64,000 nt of DNA from Gordonia alkanivorans NBRC 16433 (GCF_000225505.1 NZ_BACI01000014.1:1-64000); one strand, 5' to 3'. Shown: positions 12,907 to 23,896, counted from the stretch's first letter. Numbers and translations are program-made. Notes: a model not told the origin generated them from the sequence alone.

Positions 12907-15659
12907 ATCTCACCCCCGCCCCAGATCGGCTGCGCCTGGCGCGGCACGGCGAAGCGGGTCCTGCTGAGCAGGTCGGACAGTTCACGGGAACCGGTTCGCA
13001 GTGTGGTCATCAGGTCGGCGAGGTCGGTCCGCCGACCCTGCGAGTCGACGCCGGCGAGGTCGGCCGGACCGCTCCGGCGCAGTTCGGCGATCATGTCCTG
13101 CACCCCTCGCTCGGCCCCGGCCGAGCGCAGCGGTTCGGGGACCGAGGTCAGGTCGTGGTTCATCTTCTCGAGCTGGAAGATCATCGAACGCGGGTTGGTC
13201 GGGTCGAACAGCAGCAGCTCGGCGACACTCGAGAAGCGGTACAGACCGCGGTTGCGGCGCCGGTAGATCACCGAGGACTCGTTGGCGGCGAGGTACGACT
13301 CAAGCAGCGCCTGTTCGGTGTCGGTGTCGTGGGCCTGCGTGAACATCGCCCGGGTGAGGTCGGCGAGGGTGATCGCGCGCTCGATGCGTCGACCGAGGTC
13401 CATGAACATCCAGCCCGGGTCGTGGACCATCGACTCCTCCTGGAGTCCGGTCAGGGCGAGAACACCGTGCAGGATCTCCTCGTGCGCCCGCGCGAGGTCC
13501 GGACCGAGGTCGAGGGCGGCGTCGCCCAGACCCTCGGTGCCCGCGTCGGCGGAATCCGCCCGCGACCGGGAGACCAGACGCGCGGTACTCGCGACGACCC
13601 GCTCGACGGGCGCCAGGACCATCCACGTGCTGGTCGACATCTGGTCGCGAACGGCGCGCGCGGCGCCGACGAGGCGGTCGACCGAGTAGGCGACCGAACC
13701 CGGGATCGACCGGGCCACGGTCAGGTCGGCGATCTTCTCGATGGCCTCGTTGACCTGTTCCGGCGAGGGCTGCCGGTCGGTGCCCGACAGCACCAGATCC
13801 GCGGTGTCGAGGTAGCCGTCGGTCCCCGTGATCGTCGTGACCACATGGAGCAGCAGGGGCACCGCCGGGGTACCCGACATCCACGGCCGGTACTGGAAGT
13901 CCTGATAGCGCTGGCGGGAGACCTTCGCGAGGCGGGTGACCTGCTCGGTGCGTTCGGCGTAGCGGCCGAGCCAGAACAGGTCGGCGAGCACACGCGGACT
14001 CGCGGCGGCCGCGACCTCGGAGTACTCGAGCGAGACGGGACGCCCCGCCTCCGGGATGACCTCACCGGCCGGTTCGACGCGGGTTTCCGAACGACGCGAC
14101 ACATGTCCGCCGACCTCGGTACTGGTGACCCAGACGTCCTTGGCCGACACGACGTGGTGGGCGGCCCCTTCGACGCCGTCGGCCAGGACGGCGCCGAGGC
14201 CGCCGGGCATCACGGCGTAGGTGGGACCCTGGGCGACGCTGAACGCGCGAATCGACACGGGTGCGGCGCGCAGCGCGGTGGTGTGGCGTCCGGGTCGTGT
14301 CCCGGTGGTGACGGTCGGCGCCACCGAGTAGGCGTCGAGTTCGTGTCCGACCCATTGCCAGGTCTGCGCGTCGATCCGCGCGACGACCTCGGCCCGGGTC
14401 CGCGCGTCGAGCAGCGGGCCGACGAACTCCTCGCCGGTCCGGGTGTTGGTGAGCACAAGCGATCCGACGCGGCTCTGGATCTTGCTGCGCTCCAGGTCAT
14501 CTCCGGCCCAGTAGGTGCTGACCGAGCCGAGCGCGAGCTCCTCGTCGAGCAGGACGGGTGCGAGTCGTTCGAGCACCGTGTGCAGGGCGGGGTTCTCGAG
14601 AACACCGGAACCGAGCGTGTTCAGCACCGTGACGTTGCCGCGCGAGATCGCCTCGACGAGACCGGCGACGCCGAGCCGGGAGTCGGTCCGCAGATCGAGC
14701 GGGTCGGCATAGGCGGCGTCGACCCGGCGCAGCAGGACGTCGACCCGCTTGTACCTGCCGAGAGAGCGCATGTAGACCGCGCCGTCGCGCACGGTGAGGT
14801 CCGCACCCTCGACCAGCGGGTAGCCGAGCGCCGACGCGAGATACGCCTGGTCGAAGGCGGTCTCGGACATGCTGCCAGGGCTGAGCACGGCGACCGTCGG
14901 ATCGTCGACACCGGGTGGGGCGTACTCGGCGAGCGCGAGGCGCATCGTCCCGGCGAAACCGGTCACCGGGCGCGGCGCGCACGCCTGGAAGAGCTGCGGG
15001 AGGGCCTTGGTCAGCAGGCGCCGGCCGACGATCGAGAAACCGATGCCCGACGGGGCCTGGGTGCGGTCGCGGTAGACCACGAACCGACCGTCGGCGGACC
15101 GCGAGATGTCGACCGCGTGCAGGAACAGGGCATGGGGTCCGGCGACCTCGAGGCGCGCCGCCTTGCGGATGTAACCGGGGTGCCCGAAGACCATCTCCGG
15201 CGCCACGAGACCGGAGGTGATGGTCTTCTGATCGCGGTAGAGATCGCGCAGCAGCAGATCGAGCAGCATCGAGCGCTGCGTGATCGCCTTCTCCAGCTCG
15301 GCCCACTCGACGCCGTCGACGAGGAGCGGCACCGCATCGATGTCCCAGTCGCGGGTGTGGGTGGTCTGACCGTCGAACTCGTTGTAGACCACGCCGTCGT
15401 CCCGGACGGCCGCGGCGAGCCGGTCCGCGGACTCGCGCAGGCGGCTGTCACCGCGCCGCTGATACAGCCGCACAAGGTCTTCCCACGCGGGACGGACCAT
15501 GCCGGCGGAGTCGAGGAGCTCGTCGTAGTGGGCCCCGGAAACGAGGTCGGGATCGCCGGTTCCGGCGACGTCGAAGAGCGTGTAACCCTCGTCACGGTAA
15601 CGGTCGAAAACCGTGGATGCATCGAACACCGCGGAAGCGTTGCCCGGTGGAGAGGTCAC
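12903..15659 (-). CDS. fused circularly permuted ATP-grasp and alpha-E protein
   Basis: 918-aa protein. Residues 1 to about 500 match the circularly permuted ATP-grasp family (DUF404/DUF407 type): PGYIRKAARLE, VVYRDRTQAPSGIGF, VLSPGSMSETAFDQAYLA and LGRYKRVDVLLRRVD are recognisable. About 560 to 900 match the alpha-helical alpha-E domain (DUF403), opening with DLFWLGRYAERTEQVTRL. In many bacteria these are separate adjacent genes; here they form one chain, as in mycobacterial Rv2567. The predicted role is ATP-dependent ligation, probably of amino acids to a peptide or small acceptor. The GTG start overlaps the upstream stop (GTGA). Confidence 0.88.
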   Translation of the reverse strand: MTSPPGNASAVFDASTVFDRYRDEGYTLFDVAGTGDPDLVSGAHYDELLDSAGMVRPAWEDLVRLYQRRGDSRLRESADRLAAAVRDDGVVYNEFDGQTTHTRDWDIDAVPLLVDGVEWAELEKAITQRSMLLDLLLRDLYRDQKTITSGLVAPEMVFGHPGYIRKAARLEVAGPHALFLHAVDISRSADGRFVVYRDRTQAPSGIGFSIVGRRLLTKALPQLFQACAPRPVTGFAGTMRLALAEYAPPGVDDPTVAVLSPGSMSETAFDQAYLASALGYPLVEGADLTVRDGAVYMRSLGRYKRVDVLLRRVDAAYADPLDLRTDSRLGVAGLVEAISRGNVTVLNTLGSGVLENPALHTVLERLAPVLLDEELALGSVSTYWAGDDLERSKIQSRVGSLVLTNTRTGEEFVGPLLDARTRAEVVARIDAQTWQWVGHELDAYSVAPTVTTGTRPGRHTTALRAAPVSIRAFSVAQGPTYAVMPGGLGAVLADGVEGAAHHVVSAKDVWVTSTEVGGHVSRRSETRVEPAGEVIPEAGRPVSLEYSEVAAAASPRVLADLFWLGRYAERTEQVTRLAKVSRQRYQDFQYRPWMSGTPAVPLLLHVVTTITGTDGYLDTADLVLSGTDRQPSPEQVNEAIEKIADLTVARSIPGSVAYSVDRLVGAARAVRDQMSTSTWMVLAPVERVVASTARLVSRSRADSADAGTEGLGDAALDLGPDLARAHEEILHGVLALTGLQEESMVHDPGWMFMDLGRRIERAITLADLTRAMFTQAHDTDTEQALLESYLAANESSVIYRRRNRGLYRFSSVAELLLFDPTNPRSMIFQLEKMNHDLTSVPEPLRSAGAERGVQDMIAELRRSGPADLAGVDSQGRRTDLADLMTTLRTGSRELSDLLSRTRFAVPRQAQPIWGGGEM

Positions 15660-18600
15660 CGGAGAACTGTACGTGCCCGCCGTAGATCGAGGATCCCGGG
15701 GACCCCGAAGTCGATGGCCTGCCGGGCCTGTCGTTCCCGGAGCAATCCGACGTCGACGGTGCCGGTGGTGTGACCCGACGCCTCGAAGCGCCCGTTGCGA
15801 CGCGATTCGGCCTCGACGGCGTTCACCGGCGGGCGGTCGTAGGCGCGACCACCCGGGTGGACGACGTGGTAGGTCGCACCGCCCACCGACCGGCCGTTGA
15901 CGGTGTCGACGAGGTCGAAGGTCAGCGGGGTGTCGATGCTGATCGACGGGTGCAGAGCGCTCGGGGGCTGCCAGGCCCGGAACCGGATGCCGGCGACCCG
16001 TTCGCCGGTGCGGCCGGTGGACCGAAGCGGGATGGGGAAACCGTTGCAGGTCAACAGGTACCGGTCGTCCTCGCCGCCGAGGACACGCACCTGGACCCGC
16101 TCGACGGAGGAATCGACGTACCGGGCGGTGCCGGTTCCGGTCGACTCCTCCCCCAGCGTGTTCCAGGGTTCGATGGCACCGCGGAGTTCCACTTCCTGAT
16201 CACGGATCTGCACGGTTCCCAGACGCGGGAAACGGAACTCGGTGAACGGGTCGAGCCAGGCGGTCTCGAACGGGTAGCCCGCCTCACGGAGCTCCTCGGC
16301 GACGAGCGCGATGTCCTCGATGACGTAGTGCGGCAACAGATGTTTGCCGTGCAGGTCGCCGCCGTGGCGGATGAGCCGGGCGCGGTAGGGCTTCTCCCAG
16401 AACCACGACACCAGACTGCGTACGAGCAGCGACTGGACCATCGCCATCCGGTGATGCGGCGGCATCTCGAAGGCGCGCAGTTCCAGCAGGCCGAGACGGC
16501 CGCGGACCGAGTCAGGACTGTACAGCTTGTCGATGCAGAACTCGGCGCGGTGGGTGTTGCCGGTGATGTCGGTGAGCAGATGCCGCAGCGCACGGTCGGT
16601 GACCCACGGATTGGGTGCGTTCGTATCGGGCTCGTCGGCGCTGTGGGCGCCCTTGGGGCCGGTCCCACGCGGGTCCGCGACCGTGGCGGCGAGCCGGTCG
16701 ATCTCGGCGAGGGCGATCTCGAGTTCGTAGAGCGCCGATTCCCGGCCCTCGTCGACGCGCGGCGCCTGCGAGGTGGTGCCGATGAAGCGGCCGGAGAACA
16801 GATACGACAGCGACGGGTGTCGCTGCCAGTAGGTCAGCATCGACGCCAGCAGGTCGGGGCGGCGCAGCATCGGCGAGTCGGCCGGCGTCGTCCCGCCGAG
16901 CGTGATGTGGTTACCGCCGCCGGTGCCGCCGTGACTGCCGTCGAGGTCGAAGCTCTCGGTGCCGAGCCGGACCTGGCGGGCGTGGTCGTAGAGGGACTCG
17001 AGCAGTTCGGACTGTTCGGCGAAGCTCGCCGTCGGCTGGATGTTGACCTCGATGACGCCGGGGTCGGGGGTCACCGACAGTGACGTGAGACGCGGATCCG
17101 ACGGCGGCCCATAGCCTTCGATGACAACCGGGGTCGACGTCGCCGCGGCGGCGCCCTCGACGAGTTCGATGAGGGCGAGGAACTCCTCGCCGGTCGAGGT
17201 GGGCGGCATGAACACATAGGTCACGCCGTCGCGGACCTCGGCGACCACCGCCGTGCGCGGCAGGAACTCGGACGGGTCCACCGCGCGTACGGAGTGGCCG
17301 AGTGCTTCTGCCGGGTCGGCCGGAAGTGCTTCGCGTCGCGCCGTCGGGTCGGCCTCGAACATGGTCGGCGCCGGCCCCCACGACAACGAGTTCAGCGGCA
17401 GACGGAGACCCGCCGGCGAGGTGCCCGGGGTGAGGACGATGCGGCCGCGTCGCAGGGACCACACCGCGCTCTGCCAGGCGGTCCGGTCCTCCGACCGGTT
17501 CAGCGGCAGGACGTAGGCGCTGGGGTCGTCGACCGCGGCGTCGAGCCGGGCCAGCAGTGAACGGCGTCGCGCCACCGAGTCCTTCTCGGGCGCCAGCTCC
17601 TCCTCGTCGCCGTCCTGCAGGGTCTCCAGGTCGACGTCGAACTCCGACTGGGCGAACTTCCGGGCCGTGGGCAGGGTCGGGTCGTCGCCCGGGTCTCCGG
17701 GCGGCATGGCGGCCAGCTCGCGCATGCGCACCAGCGGGTCCTCGTAGGCCGGCATCACCTGGTCGGTGGGCAGGCCGAGGTCGGTCGCGAAGGCGGTCAG
17801 CAGCTTCTGTGCGGGCTCGGCGTCGACGGTCTTGTCCGGGTGGGCACCGTAGGTCTCGGTCTCGATCGCCGACGCGCATTGTTCCGGCGTCGACCACGGG
17901 TCGGCGAGCAGGTCCGGATCACGCCAGACCGGCTCGCCGTCGGCACGCCACATGATCTCGATCTGCCAGCGCGGCAACGGTTCTCCGGGATACCACTTGC
18001 CCTGGCTCCGCTGGATGAGGCCCTGCGGCGCGTAGGCCGCCTTGAGACGCTCGGCGAGCCGGGACGCCAGAAGCCGTTTGTGCGGGCCGTCGGCGGCGGT
18101 GTTCCACTCGGGCGCGGTCTGGTTGTCGATGGAGACGAAGGTCGGCTCGCCACCCATCGTGAGACGCACGTCGTTGCGCTCCATGCGTTCGTCGACGAGC
18201 GCACCCAGGTCGACGACGCGATCCCACTGCTCGGGCGTGTACGGCAGGGTGACGCGCGGATCCTCGTGGAAGCGCGTGACGGTGTTGGAGAAATCGAGCG
18301 TGGCGTGGCAGGGGCCGGTCGCGCCGGTGATCGGTGCGGCGCCCACCGGATGCGGTGTCGCCGCGAGCGGGATGTGTCCCTCCCCCGCGAACAGGCCGGA
18401 GGTCGGGTCCAATCCGACCCAGCCGGCACCGGGCAGGTACACCTCGGTCCACGCGTGGAGGTCGGTGAAGTCGGCGTCGGGACCCGACGGGCCGTCGAGC
18501 GACTTGATGTCGGAGGTCAGCTGCACGAGATAGCCGGACACGAACCGCGCCGCGAGACCGAGTTCGCGCAGCAGGGCCACGAGCAGCCAGGCGGAGTCAC

Positions 18601-19174
18601 GACAGGAACCGATCGCACTCGACAGCGTGAACTCGGGTGTCTGCACACCCGCCTCGAGACGCACGGTGTAGCCGACCGCCTCGCGTACCGCGCTGTTCAG
18701 CGCCACCAGGAAGTCGATGACGCGTGTCCTGCCGACCGGCTTGTGCTTCGCGGCGAACGCGGCGACCTCCGGATGCACCGGCGCACCGGCGAATTCGCCC
18801 TCGCCGACACCGACCGGGCGCAGGAAGATCTCCAGGTCGCGGCGCAGCTCCTCCGGGTACTCGAACCCGTAGTGCTCGGCCCGGTCCTCGATGAAGAAGT
18901 CGAAGGGGTTGATCGCGGTCAGGTCGGCCACGAGGCTGACGGTGATGCTCAGCGTGGTCGAGGGTTCCGGGAACACCAGCCGCGCGAGGTAGTTGCTGAA
19001 CGCGTCCTGCTGCCAGTTGAGGAAGTGCTCCCCCGGCTCGACCTTCAGCGAGTACGCCTCGATCGGCGTCCGCGAATGTGGTGCCGGGCGCAGCCGGACC
19101 ACGTGCGGGTAGATCTTCGTCGGGCGATCGAAGGAGTAGCTCGTCCGGTGCTCGAGGGCCACCTTGATCGTCAC
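15656..19174 (-). CDS. large transglutaminase-like / DUF2126 protein
   Basis: 1172-aa protein that leads a three-gene operon. The N-terminal 290 residues are a transglutaminase module with C191 in SCRDSAW, H240 in DLHAWTEV and D256 in GLDPTSG. The rest, about 300-1150, is the DUF2126 region with RLTMGGEPTFVSID, QGKWYPGEPLPRW and a GGTGGGNHITLGG glycine-rich segment. The GTG at 19174 has GGAGG 7 bases upstream and homologues start MTIKVALEHRT. Its stop overlaps the next gene as GTGA, so all three proteins are probably made together. No membrane segment is seen. The product of the pathway is unknown. Confidence 0.88.
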   Translation of the reverse strand: MTIKVALEHRTSYSFDRPTKIYPHVVRLRPAPHSRTPIEAYSLKVEPGEHFLNWQQDAFSNYLARLVFPEPSTTLSITVSLVADLTAINPFDFFIEDRAEHYGFEYPEELRRDLEIFLRPVGVGEGEFAGAPVHPEVAAFAAKHKPVGRTRVIDFLVALNSAVREAVGYTVRLEAGVQTPEFTLSSAIGSCRDSAWLLVALLRELGLAARFVSGYLVQLTSDIKSLDGPSGPDADFTDLHAWTEVYLPGAGWVGLDPTSGLFAGEGHIPLAATPHPVGAAPITGATGPCHATLDFSNTVTRFHEDPRVTLPYTPEQWDRVVDLGALVDERMERNDVRLTMGGEPTFVSIDNQTAPEWNTAADGPHKRLLASRLAERLKAAYAPQGLIQRSQGKWYPGEPLPRWQIEIMWRADGEPVWRDPDLLADPWSTPEQCASAIETETYGAHPDKTVDAEPAQKLLTAFATDLGLPTDQVMPAYEDPLVRMRELAAMPPGDPGDDPTLPTARKFAQSEFDVDLETLQDGDEEELAPEKDSVARRRSLLARLDAAVDDPSAYVLPLNRSEDRTAWQSAVWSLRRGRIVLTPGTSPAGLRLPLNSLSWGPAPTMFEADPTARREALPADPAEALGHSVRAVDPSEFLPRTAVVAEVRDGVTYVFMPPTSTGEEFLALIELVEGAAAATSTPVVIEGYGPPSDPRLTSLSVTPDPGVIEVNIQPTASFAEQSELLESLYDHARQVRLGTESFDLDGSHGGTGGGNHITLGGTTPADSPMLRRPDLLASMLTYWQRHPSLSYLFSGRFIGTTSQAPRVDEGRESALYELEIALAEIDRLAATVADPRGTGPKGAHSADEPDTNAPNPWVTDRALRHLLTDITGNTHRAEFCIDKLYSPDSVRGRLGLLELRAFEMPPHHRMAMVQSLLVRSLVSWFWEKPYRARLIRHGGDLHGKHLLPHYVIEDIALVAEELREAGYPFETAWLDPFTEFRFPRLGTVQIRDQEVELRGAIEPWNTLGEESTGTGTARYVDSSVERVQVRVLGGEDDRYLLTCNGFPIPLRSTGRTGERVAGIRFRAWQPPSALHPSISIDTPLTFDLVDTVNGRSVGGATYHVVHPGGRAYDRPPVNAVEAESRRNGRFEASGHTTGTVDVGLLRERQARQAIDFGVPGILDLRRARTVLR

Positions 19175-19268
19175 CGGCGTACCTCCGGAGTGCACGCGCT
19201 CGCAGACATGGGAGTGATCACACCACAGATGCCCAGCGGCCGCCCGTCGGCGATCGCGCACAGACGAC

Positions 19269-19300
19269 AGCGGTGGCCGAACTCACGCTCGGCCACCGCT
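19269..19300 (-). terminator. hairpin terminator after aspS
   Basis: Perfect 12-bp inverted repeat (AGCGGTGGCCGA at 19269-19280, its complement at 19289-19300) with an 8-base loop, placed between the aspS stop and the start of the DUF2126 operon. On the minus strand no long U-run follows, as is common in actinomycetes; on the plus strand TTTCGTTCT follows. Confidence 0.65.
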
Positions 19301-19317
19301 TTTCGTTCTCTGGGGAT

Positions 19318-21150
19318 CTACTTGTCGGCTGCTGCCTTCTGCTCGGCCGCCTTCTCGGGGGCGCCATCGGCCCGCTCGGCTCCGCCGCGCGGTGCCGGCT
19401 TGGCGTCGATGCCCGACTCCTTGCGCTGCTGCGGGGTGATCGCCGCGGGTGCATCGGTCAGCGGGTCGACGCCGCCGCCGGACTTCGGGAAGGCGATGAC
19501 CTCGCGGATGGAGGACTCACCGGCGAGCAGCGCGGTGATGCGATCCCAGCCGAAGGCGATGCCGCCGTGCGGCGGGGCGCCGTAGGCGAAGGCGTCGAGG
19601 AGGAAGCCGAACTTCTCCTGCGCCTCATCGTGCCCGATGCCCATGATCTCGAAGACGCGTTCCTGGACGTCACGCTGATGGATACGGATCGAGCCGCCGC
19701 CGATCTCGTTGCCGTTGCAGACGATGTCGTAGGCGTAGGCCAGTGCCTCGCCCGGATCGGTGTCGAGCTTCTCCATCGACTCCGGCTTGGGCGAGGTGAA
19801 CGCGTGGTGCACCGCGGTCCAGGCCGAATGTCCGAGTGCGACGTCACCGGACGCGGTGGCGTCGGCGGTCGGTTCGAACATCGGTGCGTCGACGACCCAC
19901 ACGAACGCCCAGTCATCCTGCTTGATGAGACCGAGCTTCGAGGCGATCTCGCCGCGCGCCGCACCGAGCAGGGCGCGGGTCGGCTTGACCTCGCCGGCTC
20001 CGAAGAAGACGCAGTCGCCCGGCTTCGCGCCGACATGGGCGGCCAGACCGGCGCGCTCCTCCTCCGACAGGTTCTTGGCGACCGGGCCGGACAGCGTGCC
20101 GTCCTCGGCGATGAGCACGTACGCGAGACCCCGGGCGCCGCGCTGCTTGGCCCATTCCTGCCAGGCGTCGAGCTGACGACGCGGCTGCGACGCCCCGCCC
20201 GGCATGACGACGGCACCGACGTACGGGGCCTGGAAGACGCGGAACGGGGTGTTCGCGAAATACTCGGCGCACTCGACGAGTTCGATGTCGAATCGCAGAT
20301 CCGGCTTGTCCGAGCCGTAGCGACGCATCGCGTCGGCATAGGTCATGCGCGGGATCGGGGTCGAGATGTCGACGCCGATCAGCTTCCACAGCGCCACCAG
20401 GATCTCCTCGGCGACCGCGATGACGTCGTCCTGGTCGACGAAGCTCATCTCGATGTCGAGCTGGGTGAACTCGGGCTGGCGGTCGGCGCGGAAATCCTCG
20501 TCGCGGTAGCAACGCGCGATCTGGTAGTAGCGCTCCATGCCTGCGACCATCAGCAGCTGCTTGAACAGCTGCGGGCTCTGCGGCAGGGCGTAGAAGGTGC
20601 CGGGCTGCAGGCGCGCGGGCACCAGGAAGTCACGGGCGCCCTCGGGCGTCGAGCGGGTCAGCGTCGGGGTCTCGATCTCCACGAAGTCGTGGGCGGCGAG
20701 GACACCGCGGGCGGCGGCGTTGGCCTTCGACCGCAGGCGCAGGGCGGCGCTCGGACCCTCGCGGCGGAGGTCGAGGTAGCGGTGACGCAGCCGCGCCTCT
20801 TCGCCGGGCGACTCGTCGAGCTGGAACGGCAGCGGCGCCGACTCGTTGAGCACCTCGAGTTCGACGGCGTTGATCTCGATCTCGCCGGAGCTCAGGTTGG
20901 GGTTCTCGCTGCCCTCGGGACGGACCTCGACCACGCCGGTGACGGCGACGCAGTACTCGGCGCGCAGGCGGTGGGCGGCCGCGGCGACCGACTCCTCGCG
21001 GAAGACCACCTGAACCAGGCCGGTGGAGTCGCGCAGGTCGATGAACACCACACCGCCGTGGTCGCGTCGGCGCGCGACCCAACCGGCGACGGTGACGGTC
21101 TGCGACGCGTCGGCCCGGCGCAGCGAACCTGCGGAATGCGTGCGGAGCAC
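19318..21150 (-). CDS. aspS: aspartyl-tRNA synthetase
   Basis: Class II synthetase of 610 aa. It begins with an OB-fold anticodon-binding domain ([14 protein letters not shown]). The catalytic core follows, with motif 2 [17 protein letters not shown], the bacterial GAD insertion, and motif 3 IAFGWDRI. The GTG at 21150 gives the family N-terminus [12 protein letters not shown]; the long upstream extension is low-complexity shadow. A charged Ala/Lys-rich tail follows the core. In mycobacteria the homologue is a non-discriminating enzyme that also charges tRNA-Asn; whether that holds here is not visible. Confidence 0.96.
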   Translation of the reverse strand: MLRTHSAGSLRRADASQTVTVAGWVARRRDHGGVVFIDLRDSTGLVQVVFREESVAAAAHRLRAEYCVAVTGVVEVRPEGSENPNLSSGEIEINAVELEVLNESAPLPFQLDESPGEEARLRHRYLDLRREGPSAALRLRSKANAAARGVLAAHDFVEIETPTLTRSTPEGARDFLVPARLQPGTFYALPQSPQLFKQLLMVAGMERYYQIARCYRDEDFRADRQPEFTQLDIEMSFVDQDDVIAVAEEILVALWKLIGVDISTPIPRMTYADAMRRYGSDKPDLRFDIELVECAEYFANTPFRVFQAPYVGAVVMPGGASQPRRQLDAWQEWAKQRGARGLAYVLIAEDGTLSGPVAKNLSEEERAGLAAHVGAKPGDCVFFGAGEVKPTRALLGAARGEIASKLGLIKQDDWAFVWVVDAPMFEPTADATASGDVALGHSAWTAVHHAFTSPKPESMEKLDTDPGEALAYAYDIVCNGNEIGGGSIRIHQRDVQERVFEIMGIGHDEAQEKFGFLLDAFAYGAPPHGGIAFGWDRITALLAGESSIREVIAFPKSGGGVDPLTDAPAAITPQQRKESGIDAKPAPRGGAERADGAPEKAAEQKAAADK

Positions 21151-21343
21151 TGAGAGTCCTTCCCAACGTCGTGCAGCCGGCCCGGTCTCGCGGGCGGCGA
21201 CGGAGGCGTTGTTTGTGTCGGCTTGTTCGTGACCCGGTGGAAACGCAGGCCAGGTACCCATCGTGCCGCATCGGCGTCGGTGTCCTGAACCCGGCCACCC
21301 GGAGATGCCCGGTCCGCGCACCGCGGCGTGCCAGAATGACCGC

Positions 21344-22201
21344 GTGACATTCCAAGGCAGCGGATCGATCGACACCGGCAACGTCTCCGGCGGCGGCGGT
21401 GGCGGTGTCGGGCGGATCGCGCTCGGCGGTGGTGCGGGTCTCATCATCACGATCGTGGCGCTGCTGTTCGGCGTGAACCCCGGTGAACTCCTCGGCAGCC
21501 AGGCCCCTCAGCAGGGCACCTCGTCGGGTGCCGCCGAGATCCAGCAGCAGCTCGACTCCTGCACCTGGGAGATGGCGAACGAGAACACCATCTGCCGGAT
21601 CAAGGCGACCACCGTCAGCCTCGACGAGGTGTGGTCGGAGCTCATGCCCGGCTACCAGCCGCCGAAGACGGTCATCTTCGCCGACTCGGTCGACACCGGG
21701 TGCGGCGCGGCCAGTGCGGCGACCGGGCCGTTCTACTGCCCCGCGGACAGCACCGCGTACTTCGATCCGTCCTTCTTCACCCAGCTGCGCCGCATGGGTG
21801 GCAGCGACGGGCCGCTCGCCCAGGAGTACGTGGTGGCCCACGAGTACGGACACCACATCCAGAACCTGACCGGCGCCCTGGCCAAGGGGCAGCGGATGGG
21901 CTCGCAGGGACCGCGGTCGGGTTCGGTGCGCGTGGAGCTGCAGGCCGACTGCCTCGCCGGTGTCTGGGCGTACCACGCCGACAACGGCCCCGACGCGTTG
22001 CTCGCCCCGATCTCCGAGCAGCAGATCTCCTCGGTCATCCAGACCGCCAAGGCAATCGGCGACGACACCATCCAGGGCCCGGGTTCCAACCCGGAGGGTT
22101 GGACGCACGGATCGGCCACGCAACGCGCGAAGTGGTTCGGCATCGGGTACCGGTCCGGTGACCCCAACCGGTGCGACACCTTCGCGACCAACGATCTCTG
22201 A
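21344..22201 (+). CDS. neutral zinc metallopeptidase, YpfJ family
   Basis: 285-aa membrane-anchored protein. A Gly-rich N-terminus and one helix at about 24-43 precede an extracellular domain with the zinc motif HEYGHH at 166-171 and the downstream glutamate in [10 protein letters not shown] (E198). Four or more cysteines (TGC, YCPAD, DSC, ADC) suggest disulfides outside the cytoplasm. The GTG at 21344 (MTFQGSGSI) is chosen by homology. It diverges from aspS across 193 bases and is followed after 12 bases by the DUF885 gene. M. tuberculosis Rv2575 is the likely counterpart. Confidence 0.88.
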   Translation: MTFQGSGSIDTGNVSGGGGGGVGRIALGGGAGLIITIVALLFGVNPGELLGSQAPQQGTSSGAAEIQQQLDSCTWEMANENTICRIKATTVSLDEVWSELMPGYQPPKTVIFADSVDTGCGAASAATGPFYCPADSTAYFDPSFFTQLRRMGGSDGPLAQEYVVAHEYGHHIQNLTGALAKGQRMGSQGPRSGSVRVELQADCLAGVWAYHADNGPDALLAPISEQQISSVIQTAKAIGDDTIQGPGSNPEGWTHGSATQRAKWFGIGYRSGDPNRCDTFATNDL

Positions 22202-22213
22202 CGCGACCTCGAG

Positions 22214-23896
22214 ATGACCCCCACCGCCGCGACCCCCACGAGCCCGCGCGAACGCACCGAGGTGGATGCGATCGCCGAGGCGCACCTGGATCGACTGTGT
22301 GAGCTCGATCCCCTGCTCGGTACCGAGATCGGTCACGGCGACCACGACGATGCCCTGACCGACTTCTCCGCGCAGGCATGTGCCGAGCGGGCCGCGGTCG
22401 CCGCCGACACCCTGACGGCACTTGCGAAAGCACCCGTCGTCGACGCCGTCGACCGGGTGACGGTCGCGACGATGTCTGCGTCACTGCGTCGTGAACTCGC
22501 CCTCGCCGACGCCGGTGAGCACATCGGCGAGTGCAACGTCATCGCCTCGCCGCTGCAGGCGATGCGGGACATCTTCGATCTGATGCCCACCGACACCCGG
22601 ACCGACCGCGAGGTGTTCCTCGCCCGCCTCACCGCGATCCCGGGTGCGCTGAACCGCGCCGTCGACGGGCTGGCGCACCGCCTGCGGCACGGCCCCCCGG
22701 TTGCGCGCCGACAGGTGGCGGCCGTGGTGCGACAAGCCGATTCGGCCACCGACGCCATTACCGACAACACCGCGTCCATCGCCGCCGACCCGGCGCTCGC
22801 CGGCACGCTCGGCACCGCCCTCGACGCGGCCCGCACCGCGTTCGGCACGTTCGCCAACTATCTCGAGACCGAGGTCCTGCCGGCCTCCGTCGACGACGAC
22901 GCGGTGGGCCGGGATCGCTACCTGCTCCACCTGCCGGCGTACCTCGGTGCCGACGCCGACCCCGAGGACGCCTACGCCTGGGCGCTGACCCGCCTCGAGC
23001 AGATCGTCGCCGAACAGCACGAGATCGCCGAGTCACTTCTCCCCGGCCGCGCCGTCGACGAGGCACTCGCCTGGCTGGATCGCCAGCCGCAGTACCAGAT
23101 CCACGACCGCCACGAGTTCGTCGACTGGATGCAGGAGACCTCCGACGCTGCCGTCACCGGACTCGCCGGCCGGCATTTCGACGTCCCCGCCCGCCTGTCC
23201 CGGCTCGAATGCCGCCTCGCGCCGTCGTCGACCGGGATCATCTACTACACCCAGCCGACCGCCGACCTGTCCCGGCCGGGCCGCATGTGGTGGGCGGTCC
23301 CCGACGATCAGACCGTCTTCCACACCTGGCAGGAGAAGACGACCGTCTACCACGAGGGCGTCCCCGGCCATCACCTCCAACTCGGTTCGGCCATCGTCGA
23401 TCCCGACCTGAACACCTGGCGCAAGCTGGCGTCGTTCACCTCCGGGCACGGTGAGGGCTGGGCGCTCTACGCCGAGCGGCTGATGGACGAACTGGGTTGG
23501 CTCGAGGACCCGGGCGACCGCATGGGCATGCTCGACTCACAGCGGCTACGCGCGGCACGCGTGGTCGTCGACATCGGCGTGCACTGCCGTCTGCCCGCAC
23601 CGGAGTCCCTGGGCGGCGGGATCTGGGATGCCGACAAGGCGTGGGAGTTCCTGACCGCCTCGGTGGCCATGGACCACTCGGTGCTGCGTTTCGAACTCGA
23701 CCGATACCTCGGCTGGCCCGGCCAGGCACCGTCCTATGCACTGGGACAACGAGTCTGGGAACAGACCCGGCACGCCGCCCTCAGCGCCCACCCGGAGTGG
23801 ACGCTCAAGGACTTCCACACCCGCGCACTGGCCTTGGGCGGGGTGTCACTTGACGTCCTGGCCGAGGAGATGACCGGCCCCGACAACGACGTCTGA
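22214..23896 (+). CDS. DUF885 metallopeptidase-like protein
   Basis: 560-aa cytoplasmic protein of the DUF885 family, which resembles zinc metallopeptidases. The likely metal site is HEGVPGHH at residues 380-387 (HExxxGHH form), with a second conserved stretch GHGEGWALYAERLMDELG at about 411-428 supplying a glutamate ligand. No signal peptide is seen. The start follows the YpfJ-family gene by 12 bases, so the two may form one transcript. Substrate unknown; some family members are dipeptidases. It converges with hisS across 19 bases. Confidence 0.85.
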   Translation: MTPTAATPTSPRERTEVDAIAEAHLDRLCELDPLLGTEIGHGDHDDALTDFSAQACAERAAVAADTLTALAKAPVVDAVDRVTVATMSASLRRELALADAGEHIGECNVIASPLQAMRDIFDLMPTDTRTDREVFLARLTAIPGALNRAVDGLAHRLRHGPPVARRQVAAVVRQADSATDAITDNTASIAADPALAGTLGTALDAARTAFGTFANYLETEVLPASVDDDAVGRDRYLLHLPAYLGADADPEDAYAWALTRLEQIVAEQHEIAESLLPGRAVDEALAWLDRQPQYQIHDRHEFVDWMQETSDAAVTGLAGRHFDVPARLSRLECRLAPSSTGIIYYTQPTADLSRPGRMWWAVPDDQTVFHTWQEKTTVYHEGVPGHHLQLGSAIVDPDLNTWRKLASFTSGHGEGWALYAERLMDELGWLEDPGDRMGMLDSQRLRAARVVVDIGVHCRLPAPESLGGGIWDADKAWEFLTASVAMDHSVLRFELDRYLGWPGQAPSYALGQRVWEQTRHAALSAHPEWTLKDFHTRALALGGVSLDVLAEEMTGPDNDV

